A stretch of 64,000 nt of DNA from Pontimicrobium sp. SW4 (GCF_039954625.1 NZ_CP157199.1:558001-622000), one strand, 5' to 3'; positions 53,801 to 62,462 are shown, numbered from the stretch's first letter. The notes: generated by a model not told the origin, from the sequence alone. A program made the numbers and translations.

Positions 53801-56800
53801 TACACAAGGCCCAGGCGATACCGATCCAACCGATCCATGTGATTTTACAGCAAGCGATATTACTTTAACAGTAACGGTAGTAACCGATTGTGATGGCGAT
53901 GGCGAAGACAGTACGACCGATCCAGACGATCAAGATCCATGTGTAGGCGGAACATTAGCCAATGTAGACTTAAGCAATACGACCTCAATGTGGGCAACAG
54001 CCGATTGTGATGGCGATGGAGTCACGAACTTAGACGAAGTAGATCCAGATGGCGATGGTACACAAGGTCCAGGCGATACCGATCCAACCGATCCATGTGA
54101 TTTTACAGCAAGCGATATTACTTTAACAGTAACGGCAGTAACCGATTGTGATGGCGATGGCGAAGACAGTACGACCGATCCAGACGATCAAGATCCATGT
54201 GTAGGCGGAACATTAGCCAATGTAGACTTAAGCAATACGACCTCAATGTGGGCAACAGCCGATTGTGATGGCGATGGAGTCACGAACTTAGACGAAGTAG
54301 ATCCAGATGGCGATGGTACACAAGGTCCAGGCGATACCGATCCAACCGATCCATGTGATTTTACAGCAAGCGATATTACTTTAACAGTAACGGCAGTAAC
54401 CGATTGTGATGGCGATGGCGAAGACAGTACGACCGATCCAGACGATCAAGATCCATGTGTAGGCGGAACATTAGCCAATGTAGACTTAAGCAATACGACC
54501 TCAATGTGGGCAACAGCCGATTGTGATGGCGATGGAGTCACGAACTTAGACGAAGTAGATCCAGATGGCGATGGTACACAAGGCCCAGGCGATACCGATC
54601 CAACCGATCCATGTGATTTTACAGCAAGCGATATTACTTTAACAGTAACGGCAGTAACCGATTGTGATGGCGATGGCGAAGACAGTACGACCGATCCAGA
54701 CGATCAAGATCCATGTGTAGGCGGAACATTAGCCAATGTAGACTTAAGCAATACGACCTCAATGTGGGCAACAGCCGATTGTGATGGCGATGGAGTCACG
54801 AACTTAGACGAAGTAGATCCAGATGGCGATGGTACACAAGGCCCAGGCGATACCGATCCAACCGATCCATGTGATTTTACAGCAAGCGATATTACTTTAA
54901 CAGTAACGGCAGTAACCGATTGTGATGGCGATGGCGAAGACAGTACGACCGATCCAGACGATCAAGATCCATGTGTAGGCGGAACATTAGCCAATGTAGA
55001 CTTAAGCAATACGACCTCAATGTGGGCAACAGCCGATTGTGATGGCGATGGAGTCACGAACTTAGACGAAGTAGATCCAGATGGCGATGGTACACAAGGT
55101 CCAGGCGATACCGATCCAACCGATCCATGTGATTTTACAGCAAGCGATATTACTTTAACAGTAACGGCAGTAACCGATTGTGATGGCGATGGCGAAGACA
55201 GTACGACCGATCCAGACGATCAAGATCCATGTGTAGGCGGAACATTAGCCAATGTAGACTTAAGCAATACGACCTCAATGTGGGCAACAGCCGATTGTGA
55301 TGGCGATGGAGTCACGAACTTAGACGAAGTAGATCCAGATGGCGATGGTACACAAGGCCCAGGCGATACCGATCCAACCGATCCATGTGATTTTACAGCA
55401 AGCGATATTACTTTAACAGTAACGGCAGTAACCGATTGTGATGGCGATGGCGAAGACAGTACGACCGATCCAGACGATCAAGATCCATGTGTAGGCGGAA
55501 CATTAGCCAATGTAGACTTAAGCAATACGACCTCAATGTGGGCAACAGCCGATTGTGATGGCGATGGAGTCACGAACTTAGACGAAGTAGATCCAGATGG
55601 CGATGGTACACAAGGCCCAGGCGATACCGATCCAACCGATCCATGTGATTTTACAGCAAGCGATATTACTTTAACAGTAACGGCAGTAACCGATTGTGAT
55701 GGCGATGGCGAAGACAGTACGACCGATCCAGACGATCAAGATCCATGTGTAGGCGGAACATTAGCCAATGTAGACTTAAGCAATACGACCTCAATGTGGG
55801 CAACAGCCGATTGTGATGGCGATGGAGTCACGAACTTAGACGAAGTAGATCCAGATGGCGATGGTACACAAGGCCCAGGCGATACCGATCCAACCGATCC
55901 ATGTGATTTTACAGCAAGCGATATTACTTTAACAGTAACGGCAGTAACCGATTGTGATGGCGATGGCGAAGACAGTACGACCGATCCAGACGATCAAGAT
56001 CCATGTGTAGGCGGAACATTAGCCAATGTAGACTTAAGCAATACGACCTCAATGTGGGCAACAGCCGATTGTGATGGCGATGGAGTCACGAACTTAGACG
56101 AAGTAGATCCAGATGGCGATGGTACACAAGGCCCAGGCGATACCGATCCAACCGATCCATGTGATTTTACAGCAAGCGATATTACTTTAACAGTAACGGC
56201 AGTAACCGATTGTGATGGCGATGGCGAAGACAGTACGACCGATCCAGACGATCAAGATCCATGTGTAGGCGGAACATTAGCCAATGTAGACTTAAGCAAT
56301 ACGACCTCAATGTGGGCAACAGCCGATTGTGATGGCGATGGAGTCACGAACTTAGACGAAGTAGATCCAGATGGCGATGGTACACAAGGCCCAGGCGATA
56401 CCGATCCAACCGATCCATGTGATTTTACAGCAAGCGATATTACTTTAACAGTAACGGCAGTAACCGATTGTGATGGCGATGGCGAAGACAGTACGACCGA
56501 TCCAGACGATCAAGATCCATGTGTAGGCGGAACATTAGCCAATGTAGACTTAAGCAATACGACCTCAATGTGGGCAACAGCCGATTGTGATGGCGATGGA
56601 GTCACGAACTTAGACGAAGTAGATCCAGATGGCGATGGTACACAAGGCCCAGGCGATACCGATCCAACCGATCCATGTGATTTTACAGCAAGCGATATTA
56701 CTTTAACACAAACTGGAGACTATTTATTAGCTGATTGTGATGGTGATGGTGTAACAAACGGTGATGAGTTAAATCCACCAGATGGTGAAGATCCTACCGA

Positions 56801-57560
56801 TCCGACTAATCCATGTGATTATCATGCATCAGATATTACTACTACAGTAACTTATACAGGCAACTGTATTGGTAGATTAGCTGTGGTTAAATCTGCTTCT
56901 GTTTCAGGAACTAATCTTGGTGACACAATAACATATACTATTACTGTTGAAAACACAGGAGATGTTGTATTAACCAATGTTTCATTAGTAGATACATTCC
57001 TAGATGCTAATGGAAACCCTATAGCATTGACTACAGAACCTTACTTTATGAGTTCAGATTTAGGAAGTACTGAAGGGACTTTATTAGTGGGAGAAATAGC
57101 AACTTATATGGCTGACTTTGTTATTACTCAACAAGCAATTAATGCTGAAGGAGTTAGTAATAGTGTTGTTGCTAATGCAAGAACACCAATTGGAGATGTT
57201 GTTAATGATACTAGTGATGATGGAGATGATTTAGATGGTAATACTGAAGATGATGAAACAGTTACTCAATTAGGATGCTTAATCATCTATAATGAATTCT
57301 CACCTAATGATGATGGTGTTAATGAAAATTTTGTGATTGGATGTATTGAAAATTATCCAAATAACACATTAGAAGTTTATAACCGTTGGGGTAATATTGT
57401 TTACAAACAGAAAGGTTATTCTAATAATTGGAAAGGTACTTCTAATGGTAGATCTACTATTAATTCATCAGATAAATTACCAGCAGGAACTTACTATTAT
57501 ATCCTAGACTTAGGAGATGGTTCTAAGCCAAAAAATGGATGGTTATATATAAACAGATAA
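50820..57560 (+). CDS. Giant secreted repeat protein with thrombospondin type 3-like repeats and T9SS type B sorting domain
   Basis: 2,246 residues from ATG 50820 (the TTG at 50793 lacks support). Order of parts: signal peptide (1-32, ending SISAQ); a beta-rich domain (about 40-210); Asp-rich DxDxDG segments; three copies of an Ig-like repeat starting DGTLTICEGDTV; then 16 copies plus a partial 17th of an 86-residue unit containing two DCDGDG calcium-binding-type segments and four cysteines; a DUF11-like domain (TYTITVENTGDVVL); and a C-terminal CHU_C/gliding-motility-type domain (YNEFSPNDDGVNENF, VYNRWGNIVY) that serves T9SS export. It should be a cell-surface, Ca2+-stiffened stalk or adhesin. 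sprF and an OmpA-family gene follow. Confidence 0.93.
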   Translation: MKIFTKTLQRYGYTSVICLMTLILGTNSISAQDIPDTDSSANCAVCAPTGWAVITGTPDISNRDIAAASGTAGGGSVWTNAPLPLPPNGHQNWISLRDLGTGYPEEIVGTNMTGLIIGEVYEVNIFSLTALSAYSPNYIDEFHYSISGGARQTVTGITQESWGLNRVRFTATAASMTFDLYPGFNASPGYSSNHESVQLSIEVVRLVPDSDNDGILDEDDIDDDNDGILDLNEYVGLDPDADVDGDGYPAYLDDDDNDVGVHNADGVVNPIYDLDGDGIPNHLDDDSDGDTCKDSIEAGHTDPDDDGYLGNSPVTVNGVGQVTGQGGYTGTTSDVTTVNSAPEAGTDGTLTICEGDTVTDAQLFAELTGADTGGTWSPALAGAGTYTYTVTSSCFNDTSEVVVTEQAAPDAGTDGTLTICEGNTVTDAQLFAELTGADTGGTWSPTLAGAGTYTYTVAATAPCTGNDISEVVVTEQAAPDAGTDGSLVICSGDTVTEAQLFASLTGADTGGTWSPALAGAGTYTYTVAATAPCAGNDTSEVIVTEDNTSDTDGDGVTDCHELNPPDGETPTDPTDPCDFTASDITLTVTAVTDCDGDGEDSTTDPDDQDPCVGGTLANVDLSNTTSMWATADCDGDGVTNLDEVDPDGDGTQGPGDTDPTDPCDFTASDITLTVTAVTDCDGDGEDSTTDPDDQDPCVGGTLANVDLSNTTSMWATADCDGDGVTNLDEVDPDGDGTQGPGDTDPTDPCDFTASDITLTVTAVTDCDGDGEDSTTDPDDQDPCVGGTLANVDLSNTTSMWATADCDGDGVTNLDEVDPDGDGTQGPGDTDPTDPCDFTASDITLTVTAVTDCDGDGEDSTTDPDDQDPCVGGTLANVDLSNTTSMWATADCDGDGVTNLDEVDPDGDGTQGPGDTDPTDPCDFTASDITLTVTAVTDCDGDGEDSTTDPDDQDPCVGGTLANVDLSNTTSMWATADCDGDGVTNLDEVDPDGDGTQGPGDTDPTDPCDFTASDITLTVTVVTDCDGDGEDSTTDPDDQDPCVGGTLANVDLSNTTSMWATADCDGDGVTNLDEVDPDGDGTQGPGDTDPTDPCDFTASDITLTVTAVTDCDGDGEDSTTDPDDQDPCVGGTLANVDLSNTTSMWATADCDGDGVTNLDEVDPDGDGTQGPGDTDPTDPCDFTASDITLTVTAVTDCDGDGEDSTTDPDDQDPCVGGTLANVDLSNTTSMWATADCDGDGVTNLDEVDPDGDGTQGPGDTDPTDPCDFTASDITLTVTAVTDCDGDGEDSTTDPDDQDPCVGGTLANVDLSNTTSMWATADCDGDGVTNLDEVDPDGDGTQGPGDTDPTDPCDFTASDITLTVTAVTDCDGDGEDSTTDPDDQDPCVGGTLANVDLSNTTSMWATADCDGDGVTNLDEVDPDGDGTQGPGDTDPTDPCDFTASDITLTVTAVTDCDGDGEDSTTDPDDQDPCVGGTLANVDLSNTTSMWATADCDGDGVTNLDEVDPDGDGTQGPGDTDPTDPCDFTASDITLTVTAVTDCDGDGEDSTTDPDDQDPCVGGTLANVDLSNTTSMWATADCDGDGVTNLDEVDPDGDGTQGPGDTDPTDPCDFTASDITLTVTAVTDCDGDGEDSTTDPDDQDPCVGGTLANVDLSNTTSMWATADCDGDGVTNLDEVDPDGDGTQGPGDTDPTDPCDFTASDITLTVTAVTDCDGDGEDSTTDPDDQDPCVGGTLANVDLSNTTSMWATADCDGDGVTNLDEVDPDGDGTQGPGDTDPTDPCDFTASDITLTVTAVTDCDGDGEDSTTDPDDQDPCVGGTLANVDLSNTTSMWATADCDGDGVTNLDEVDPDGDGTQGPGDTDPTDPCDFTASDITLTVTAVTDCDGDGEDSTTDPDDQDPCVGGTLANVDLSNTTSMWATADCDGDGVTNLDEVDPDGDGTQGPGDTDPTDPCDFTASDITLTQTGDYLLADCDGDGVTNGDELNPPDGEDPTDPTNPCDYHASDITTTVTYTGNCIGRLAVVKSASVSGTNLGDTITYTITVENTGDVVLTNVSLVDTFLDANGNPIALTTEPYFMSSDLGSTEGTLLVGEIATYMADFVITQQAINAEGVSNSVVANARTPIGDVVNDTSDDGDDLDGNTEDDETVTQLGCLIIYNEFSPNDDGVNENFVIGCIENYPNNTLEVYNRWGNIVYKQKGYSNNWKGTSNGRSTINSSDKLPAGTYYYILDLGDGSKPKNGWLYINR
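51849..52455 (+). repeat. Three tandem Ig-like repeats (about 201-210 bp each)
   Basis: Copies start at 51849, 52050 and 52260. Each encodes the TICEGDTV/TDAQLFAELTGADTGGTW core and a TYTYTV strand. They are similar but have diverged at many codons, unlike the 258-bp array that follows. Confidence 0.88.
52541..56706 (+). repeat. Tandem array: 16 copies of a 258-bp unit plus a partial copy
   Basis: Unit starts at 52541, 52799, 53057 and so on every 258 bases to 56669, where a final copy breaks off near 56706. By eye only two positions vary: a silent GGT/GGC in the Gly codon of QGPGD and one Ala-to-Val change (GCA to GTA) in unit 6. A hand count of one unit gives 125 G+C in 258 bases, about 48%, well above neighbouring genes. 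Confidence 0.96.
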
Positions 57561-57591
57561 GAAAGAAAGATTTCAAAAAAAATAAAATAAA

Positions 57592-58518
57592 ATGATACAA
57601 AAATCATCATTATTAAAAGGGTTAATCATACTTGTATTTACATTTATGATTAACGAAAGTTTTGCACAACAAGACCCTCAGTTTACACAATATATGTATA
57701 ATACAATGAGTGTTAATCCAGGATATACAGGACAAAGAGAAGTATTGAGTATAACAGGTCTATACCGTACCCAATGGGTCGGTATAGATGGTGCTCCAAA
57801 AACCCAAACACTTAGTTTACATACACCTTTAAAAAATGAAAGAGTAGGTATAGGGTTTTCTATTGTAAATGATCAATTGGGACCAGCAAGTGAAACTTAT
57901 TTTGACGCGAATTTTTCATATACAGTTCCTGTAAATGAATCTGGAGCTAAATTGTCATTTGGACTTAAAGGAGGATTTCATTTATTAGATACAGATTGGA
58001 GTAAAGGAAGATATCAAAATCCGGATACAGCATTTGAAGAGAATTTAAGTCTGTTTTCACCAACAGTTGGAGCAGGAATGTATTTGCATTCTCAAAAGTG
58101 GTATTTAGGGTTATCTGTTCCTAATTTTATTACTACAGAACATTATGACGATTTTCAAGAATCTATAGCAGCCGAGAGATTACATTATTACTTAATTGGA
58201 GGTTACGTCTTTGATTTAAGTGAAAGTGTAAAATTAAAACCAGCATTTTTAGTAAAAGCAGTTTCAGGATCCCCATTAATTGCAGATTTATCAGCTAATT
58301 TATTGTTTAATGAGAAACTATCTTTAGGGTTAGCATATCGTTGGGACGATTCGTTTAGTGGTTTAGCAGGGTTTCAAGTTAGCGAAGGTTTATTTATTGG
58401 ATATGCCTATGATTATACGACTACTAATTTAAATAACTATAATAGTGGTACACATGAAATTATGTTACGATTTGAATTAAAAAAAGTAGGCAAAATTTTA
58501 TCACCTAGATTCTTCTAA
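57592..58518 (+). CDS. PorP/SprF-family type IX secretion outer-membrane protein
   Basis: 308 residues. Signal peptide (1-25, INESFAQ) and a beta-barrel rich in alternating strands. The N-terminal QDPQFTQYMYNTMSVNPGYT block is the family hallmark. In Flavobacterium johnsoniae SprF is needed for secretion of its partner adhesin SprB, and such genes regularly lie directly after type B T9SS substrates. It is 31 bases after the repeat-protein gene, so it is the likely dedicated partner for it. Confidence 0.93.
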   Translation: MIQKSSLLKGLIILVFTFMINESFAQQDPQFTQYMYNTMSVNPGYTGQREVLSITGLYRTQWVGIDGAPKTQTLSLHTPLKNERVGIGFSIVNDQLGPASETYFDANFSYTVPVNESGAKLSFGLKGGFHLLDTDWSKGRYQNPDTAFEENLSLFSPTVGAGMYLHSQKWYLGLSVPNFITTEHYDDFQESIAAERLHYYLIGGYVFDLSESVKLKPAFLVKAVSGSPLIADLSANLLFNEKLSLGLAYRWDDSFSGLAGFQVSEGLFIGYAYDYTTTNLNNYNSGTHEIMLRFELKKVGKILSPRFF

Positions 58519-58528
58519 AAAAGCAAAC

Positions 58529-60442
58529 ATGAAAAAAAGAATATATATAATAGCAGCTATAAGCACATTTGTATTTAATGTTGCATACGCTCAAAAGGGA
58601 AAAATAAATAATGCTCAAAAGCAGTATGATAAATTGTCTTATATAAAATCTGTAGATGCGCTTTTGAAAATTGTAGAAAGTGGAAATTCATCGACAGAAG
58701 TTCTTAATAACTTAGCTAATGCTTACTATTTTAATGGTATGATGGAAGAAGCTTCTAATTGGTATGGAGAGTTGTTTTCTAAGAACGAAGATGTAGAAGC
58801 AGAAAATTATTTTAGGTATGCGCAAGCATTAAAAGCTCAAAATAAATATAAAGAATCTGACAAGGCAATGCAACAATTTGTTAGCTTAAAGCCTGAAGAT
58901 TCAAGAGCAAAAGCATTTATTAATTCCTCTGATTATTTAAATGTTATAGAAAAATTATCAGACGATTTTAAAGTAGAAAACTTAAGCTTGAATACTAAGT
59001 ATTCAGATTTCGGAACTTCATTTTATAAATCAGGAATATATTTTGCATCTTCAAGAGGTGAAGGGAAGATATATAATTGGAATGAGCAACCTTTTTTAAA
59101 TATTTATAGTATAAACGCTTCAAATGTGCTTGAAATAAAAGGAGATATTAATACACAATACCATGAGTCTTCAACAACATTTTCTAAAGATGGTAAGACC
59201 ATGTATTTCACTAGGAATAATTATTTTAATGGAAAGTTTAAAAGAAACAGTAAAGATGAGCACAGCTTAAAAGTTTATAAAGCTTCATTAATTGATGGTA
59301 AATGGACTAATGTTACACCATTGCCTTTTAATAACGATGAATATAATGTAGCACATCCAGCTTTAAATAATGATGAAACAAAGCTTTACTTTGCTTCAGA
59401 TATGCCTGGAACGATTGGAGGTTCAGATATTTTTGTAGTTACAATTAATGAAGATGGTACTTATGGAACCCCACAAAATTTAGGTTCTAAAATTAATACA
59501 GAAGGAAGAGAAAATTTCCCATTTGTAAGTAACAACGGAACTTTATATTTTTCATCTGATGCTCATGTAGGATTAGGCGGATTGGATGTTTTTGAGTTTC
59601 CTAATATAGACAATATTTCTAGCTCTAATGATATTCCTTATAATGTTGGCAAGCCAATTAATAGTCCAAAAGATGATTTTGGATATATCATTAACGAAGA
59701 AACTAGAAAAGGTTATTTTTCATCAAATAGAGAAGGAGGAAAAGGAGACGACGATATTTATAGCTTTACAAGAAATGTTTGTAAACAAAACGTATCTGGA
59801 ACTGTAGTTGATGTGGATACAAATGAAATTATAGCGAATGCAAATCTCACTATTTATGATGAGAATAATAATGTAGTTGAAACATTAATATCTAATGCTA
59901 ATGGTGCTTTTTCAACAGATCTAGTGTGTAAAGACATGACCTATAGAGTTACAGCATCTAAAACAGATTACAGTAGCGATGAAGAACAATTTAAAGTACA
60001 CTCTAAATTAAGAGAACCTGTTGATTTAAAATTGAGTTTAAAAGCAGAACCAAAAGCAGCTGAAATCGGAACAGATTTATTCAAACTACTCAATTTAAAT
60101 CCAATTTATTTTGATTACGATAAGTCTAATATTAGACCAGACGCTGAAATAGAATTAACAAAAATCATAAACTATATGAATGAATTTCCTTCTGTAAAAG
60201 TAGATGTAAGATCGCATACAGATTCAAGAGGAAAAGATGCTTATAATTTAGCACTTTCTAATAGAAGGAATAAATCTACCGTTAAGTATATTGTAGAAAA
60301 AGGAGGGATCTCTAAAGACCGATTAACTGGAAAAGGTTATGGAGAAACTCAATTAGTAAACAAATGTAAGAATGGAGTGAAATGTTCTAAAGAAGAACAC
60401 CAAGAAAATAGAAGAAGTGAATTTATTGTAATAGCTAATTAA
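58529..60442 (+). CDS. OmpA-family protein with TPR and PD40 (beta-propeller) repeats
   Basis: 637 residues. Signal peptide (1-21, AYAQ); TPR-like helices (about 25-130); WD40-like PD40 repeats (about 165-410, for example KTMYFTRNN and LYFASDMPGTIGGSDIFV); a carboxypeptidase-regulatory-like strand domain (about 418-505); and a C-terminal OmpA peptidoglycan-binding domain (about 520-635: IYFDYDKSNIRPDAEIEL, VRSHTDSRG). This architecture accompanies SprF genes in Flavobacteriia and may tie the secretion site or surface adhesin to the cell wall. 10 bases after sprF. Confidence 0.93.
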   Translation: MKKRIYIIAAISTFVFNVAYAQKGKINNAQKQYDKLSYIKSVDALLKIVESGNSSTEVLNNLANAYYFNGMMEEASNWYGELFSKNEDVEAENYFRYAQALKAQNKYKESDKAMQQFVSLKPEDSRAKAFINSSDYLNVIEKLSDDFKVENLSLNTKYSDFGTSFYKSGIYFASSRGEGKIYNWNEQPFLNIYSINASNVLEIKGDINTQYHESSTTFSKDGKTMYFTRNNYFNGKFKRNSKDEHSLKVYKASLIDGKWTNVTPLPFNNDEYNVAHPALNNDETKLYFASDMPGTIGGSDIFVVTINEDGTYGTPQNLGSKINTEGRENFPFVSNNGTLYFSSDAHVGLGGLDVFEFPNIDNISSSNDIPYNVGKPINSPKDDFGYIINEETRKGYFSSNREGGKGDDDIYSFTRNVCKQNVSGTVVDVDTNEIIANANLTIYDENNNVVETLISNANGAFSTDLVCKDMTYRVTASKTDYSSDEEQFKVHSKLREPVDLKLSLKAEPKAAEIGTDLFKLLNLNPIYFDYDKSNIRPDAEIELTKIINYMNEFPSVKVDVRSHTDSRGKDAYNLALSNRRNKSTVKYIVEKGGISKDRLTGKGYGETQLVNKCKNGVKCSKEEHQENRRSEFIVIAN

Positions 60443-60464
60443 CCTTAGCGATATAAAATAGTTT

Positions 60465-60494
60465 AAGAGCATTCAATTATTGAATGCTCTTTTT
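60465..60494 (+). terminator. Rho-independent terminator of the repeat-protein operon
   Basis: Stem AAGAGCATTCAAT/ATTGAATGCTCTT with T-tract, 23 bases after the OmpA gene. Confidence 0.9.
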
Positions 60495-60534
60495 ATTTTA
60501 TGAAATCATTAGTGGAATTTAAAATTTTACTTGG

Positions 60535-60542
60535 TATTTTTG
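60535..60542 (+). promoter_or_regulatory. Promoter -7 element (TATTTTTG) abutting idi
   Basis: Exact TAnnTTTG match with only four bases before the ATG at 60547; the message would be leaderless or nearly so. Confidence 0.5.
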
Positions 60543-60546
60543 TGTT

Positions 60547-61089
60547 ATGAGCGAAGAGAAAGTAATTCTAGTAAATGAAAACGATGAGCAAATAGGCTTA
60601 ATGCCTAAAATGGAAGCACATGAAAAAGCTGTTTTGCATCGTGCCTTTTCTGTATTCATATTTAATGATAAGAATGAATTGATGTTGCAACAACGAGCAT
60701 TAAGTAAATACCATTCTCCTGGACTTTGGACGAATACCTGTTGTAGCCATCAACGTGATAGTGAAAGTAATATAGATGCTGGAAAACGTCGTTTACAAGA
60801 AGAAATGGGTTTTGTTACAGAGCTAAAAGAAACCATATCATTTATTTATAAAGCCCCTTTTGATAATGGTTTGACTGAACATGAATTAGATCATATCATG
60901 GTTGGTCATTTTAATAGTGAACCAAACATTAATCCAGATGAAGTTGAATCTTGGAAATGGATGGATTTGGAAGATGTAAAAGTTGACATGGTTTTGCACC
61001 CAGAGCTTTATACTGCTTGGTTTAAAATTATTTTTGATAAATTCTACGAACACATAAATTTAGTTGACAATGAAGGTAACCGTAAGTAG
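60547..61089 (+). CDS. idi: Isopentenyl-diphosphate delta-isomerase (type I)
   Basis: 180 residues. It interconverts IPP and DMAPP for isoprenoids, in the cytoplasm. NUDIX-fold motifs: VNENDEQIG start, LHRAFSVFIFNDKNELMLQQ, the metal and catalytic segment WTNTCCSHQRD with the active-site cysteine, and the EEMGF block. The start matches the family's N-terminus, so the ATG is secure although it lies right behind the promoter element. Its 3' end overlaps queD by 20 bases. Confidence 0.96.
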   Translation: MSEEKVILVNENDEQIGLMPKMEAHEKAVLHRAFSVFIFNDKNELMLQQRALSKYHSPGLWTNTCCSHQRDSESNIDAGKRRLQEEMGFVTELKETISFIYKAPFDNGLTEHELDHIMVGHFNSEPNINPDEVESWKWMDLEDVKVDMVLHPELYTAWFKIIFDKFYEHINLVDNEGNRK

Positions 61090-61480
61090 AAAAGCACATT
61101 TCAATGCAGCACATCGATTATATAGAAAAGACTGGAGTCACGAAAAAAACGATGAAGTTTTTGGAAAATGTAACAACCCAAACTTCCATGGTCATAACTA
61201 TGAGTTAATAGTAAGCGTTACAGGTGAAATTAGTCAAGAAACTGGCTATGTAATTGATATGAAAGTGTTGAAAGATATTATTAGGAATGAAATAGAGGAC
61301 GCTTTTGATCATAAAAATTTAAATATTGAAGTTCCAGAATTTAAAGATCTAAACCCAACAGCCGAAAACATAGCTGTTGTTATTTATAACAAGATTAAAC
61401 CAAAACTTGACACATTGTTGGATTTAGAAATAACACTCTACGAAACACCTCGAAACTTTGTAACCTATTCAGGAAATTAA
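61070..61480 (+). CDS. queD: 6-carboxytetrahydropterin synthase family protein
   Basis: 136 residues from ATG 61070, which fits the family start KVTVSRKAHFNAAH better than the TTG at 61064. Zinc ligands are the histidines of FNAAH and NFHGHNYEL; the catalytic cysteine is in FGKCNNPNFHG. Members act in queuosine (QueD) or tetrahydropterin synthesis; no other queuosine genes are nearby, so the assignment to QueD is by sequence pattern. It overlaps idi by 20 bases and is followed 3 bases later by manA. Confidence 0.9.
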   Translation: MKVTVSRKAHFNAAHRLYRKDWSHEKNDEVFGKCNNPNFHGHNYELIVSVTGEISQETGYVIDMKVLKDIIRNEIEDAFDHKNLNIEVPEFKDLNPTAENIAVVIYNKIKPKLDTLLDLEITLYETPRNFVTYSGN

Positions 61481-61483
61481 TTA

Positions 61484-62455
61484 ATGAGAAACCATTTATA
61501 TCCAATTAAATTTCACCCAATATTAAAAGAAAAAATTTGGGGAGGTGAAAAACTTAAAACAATTCTCAATAAAAAAAGTGATGCAAAGAATGTTGGGGAA
61601 AGTTGGGAACTTAGTGATGTTGATGGAGATACATCTATTGTCTCAAATGGAAAGTTAGAAGGTTCTTCTCTCAAACAATTACTATCTACTTATCAAGAAG
61701 AACTCATTGGAAAAAAGAACTTTAAGGTTTTTGGAGAAAAATTCCCGTTACTTATAAAGTTTATAGATGCTAAAGAAGATTTGTCTATACAATTGCATCC
61801 AAATGATGAATTGGCTGCAGAGCGTCATAATTCGTTTGGTAAAACCGAAATGTGGTATGTGATGCAGGCAGATGACGATGCAAATTTAATTGTTGGATTC
61901 AATCAAAAAATAACACCTGAAGTTTATTTAAAACATTTACAAGATAAAGCGCTTACCAAAATTTTGAATTTTGAATACGTAAAGAAAGGCGATACTTATT
62001 TTATTGAAGTTGGTCGTGTACATGCCATTGGAGCAGGAGTGATGTTGGCCGAAATACAACAAACAAGTGATATTACTTATCGTGTCTATGATTGGGATAG
62101 AACAGATGATGAAGGGAATGAAAGAGAATTGCATAACGATTTAGCTATTGATGCCATCGATTTTAATATGAAAGATGATTTTAGAGTATCTTATAGTAAG
62201 CAAGAAAATCAAACTAATAAAATGGTTTCTTGTCCTTATTTCACAACAAATTTTATTCATCTTACACAAACAATTAAAAAAGAGAATCATTACGATTCTT
62301 TCATAATATATATATGTGTAGATGGAGAAATAAATATAAATAGTAAAGGTTTTTCTGAAACAATTGCGAAGGGAGAAACTGTTTTGATTCCCGCTGCCTT
62401 AAAGCAATTTGAATTAGAATCAAACAATGCAAAACTTTTAGAGGTTTATGTGTAA
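61484..62455 (+). CDS. manA: Mannose-6-phosphate isomerase, class I
   Basis: 323 residues. It interconverts fructose-6-phosphate and mannose-6-phosphate, the entry to GDP-sugars. Cupin-type zinc site: QLHPNDE, the KTEMWYV segment, VGRVHAIGAGVMLAEIQQ and RVYDWDR. The length fits the short Bacteroidota/Bacillus form. It is the last gene of the idi-queD-manA unit. Confidence 0.94.
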   Translation: MRNHLYPIKFHPILKEKIWGGEKLKTILNKKSDAKNVGESWELSDVDGDTSIVSNGKLEGSSLKQLLSTYQEELIGKKNFKVFGEKFPLLIKFIDAKEDLSIQLHPNDELAAERHNSFGKTEMWYVMQADDDANLIVGFNQKITPEVYLKHLQDKALTKILNFEYVKKGDTYFIEVGRVHAIGAGVMLAEIQQTSDITYRVYDWDRTDDEGNERELHNDLAIDAIDFNMKDDFRVSYSKQENQTNKMVSCPYFTTNFIHLTQTIKKENHYDSFIIYICVDGEININSKGFSETIAKGETVLIPAALKQFELESNNAKLLEVYV

Positions 62456-62462
62456 AATTCCG

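Noticed and set aside
52541..56706. Regular 258-bp repeats considered as a CRISPR or other non-coding array
   Set aside because: There are no short repeats with unique spacers; the whole unit repeats in one open frame and encodes Ca2+-binding-type segments.
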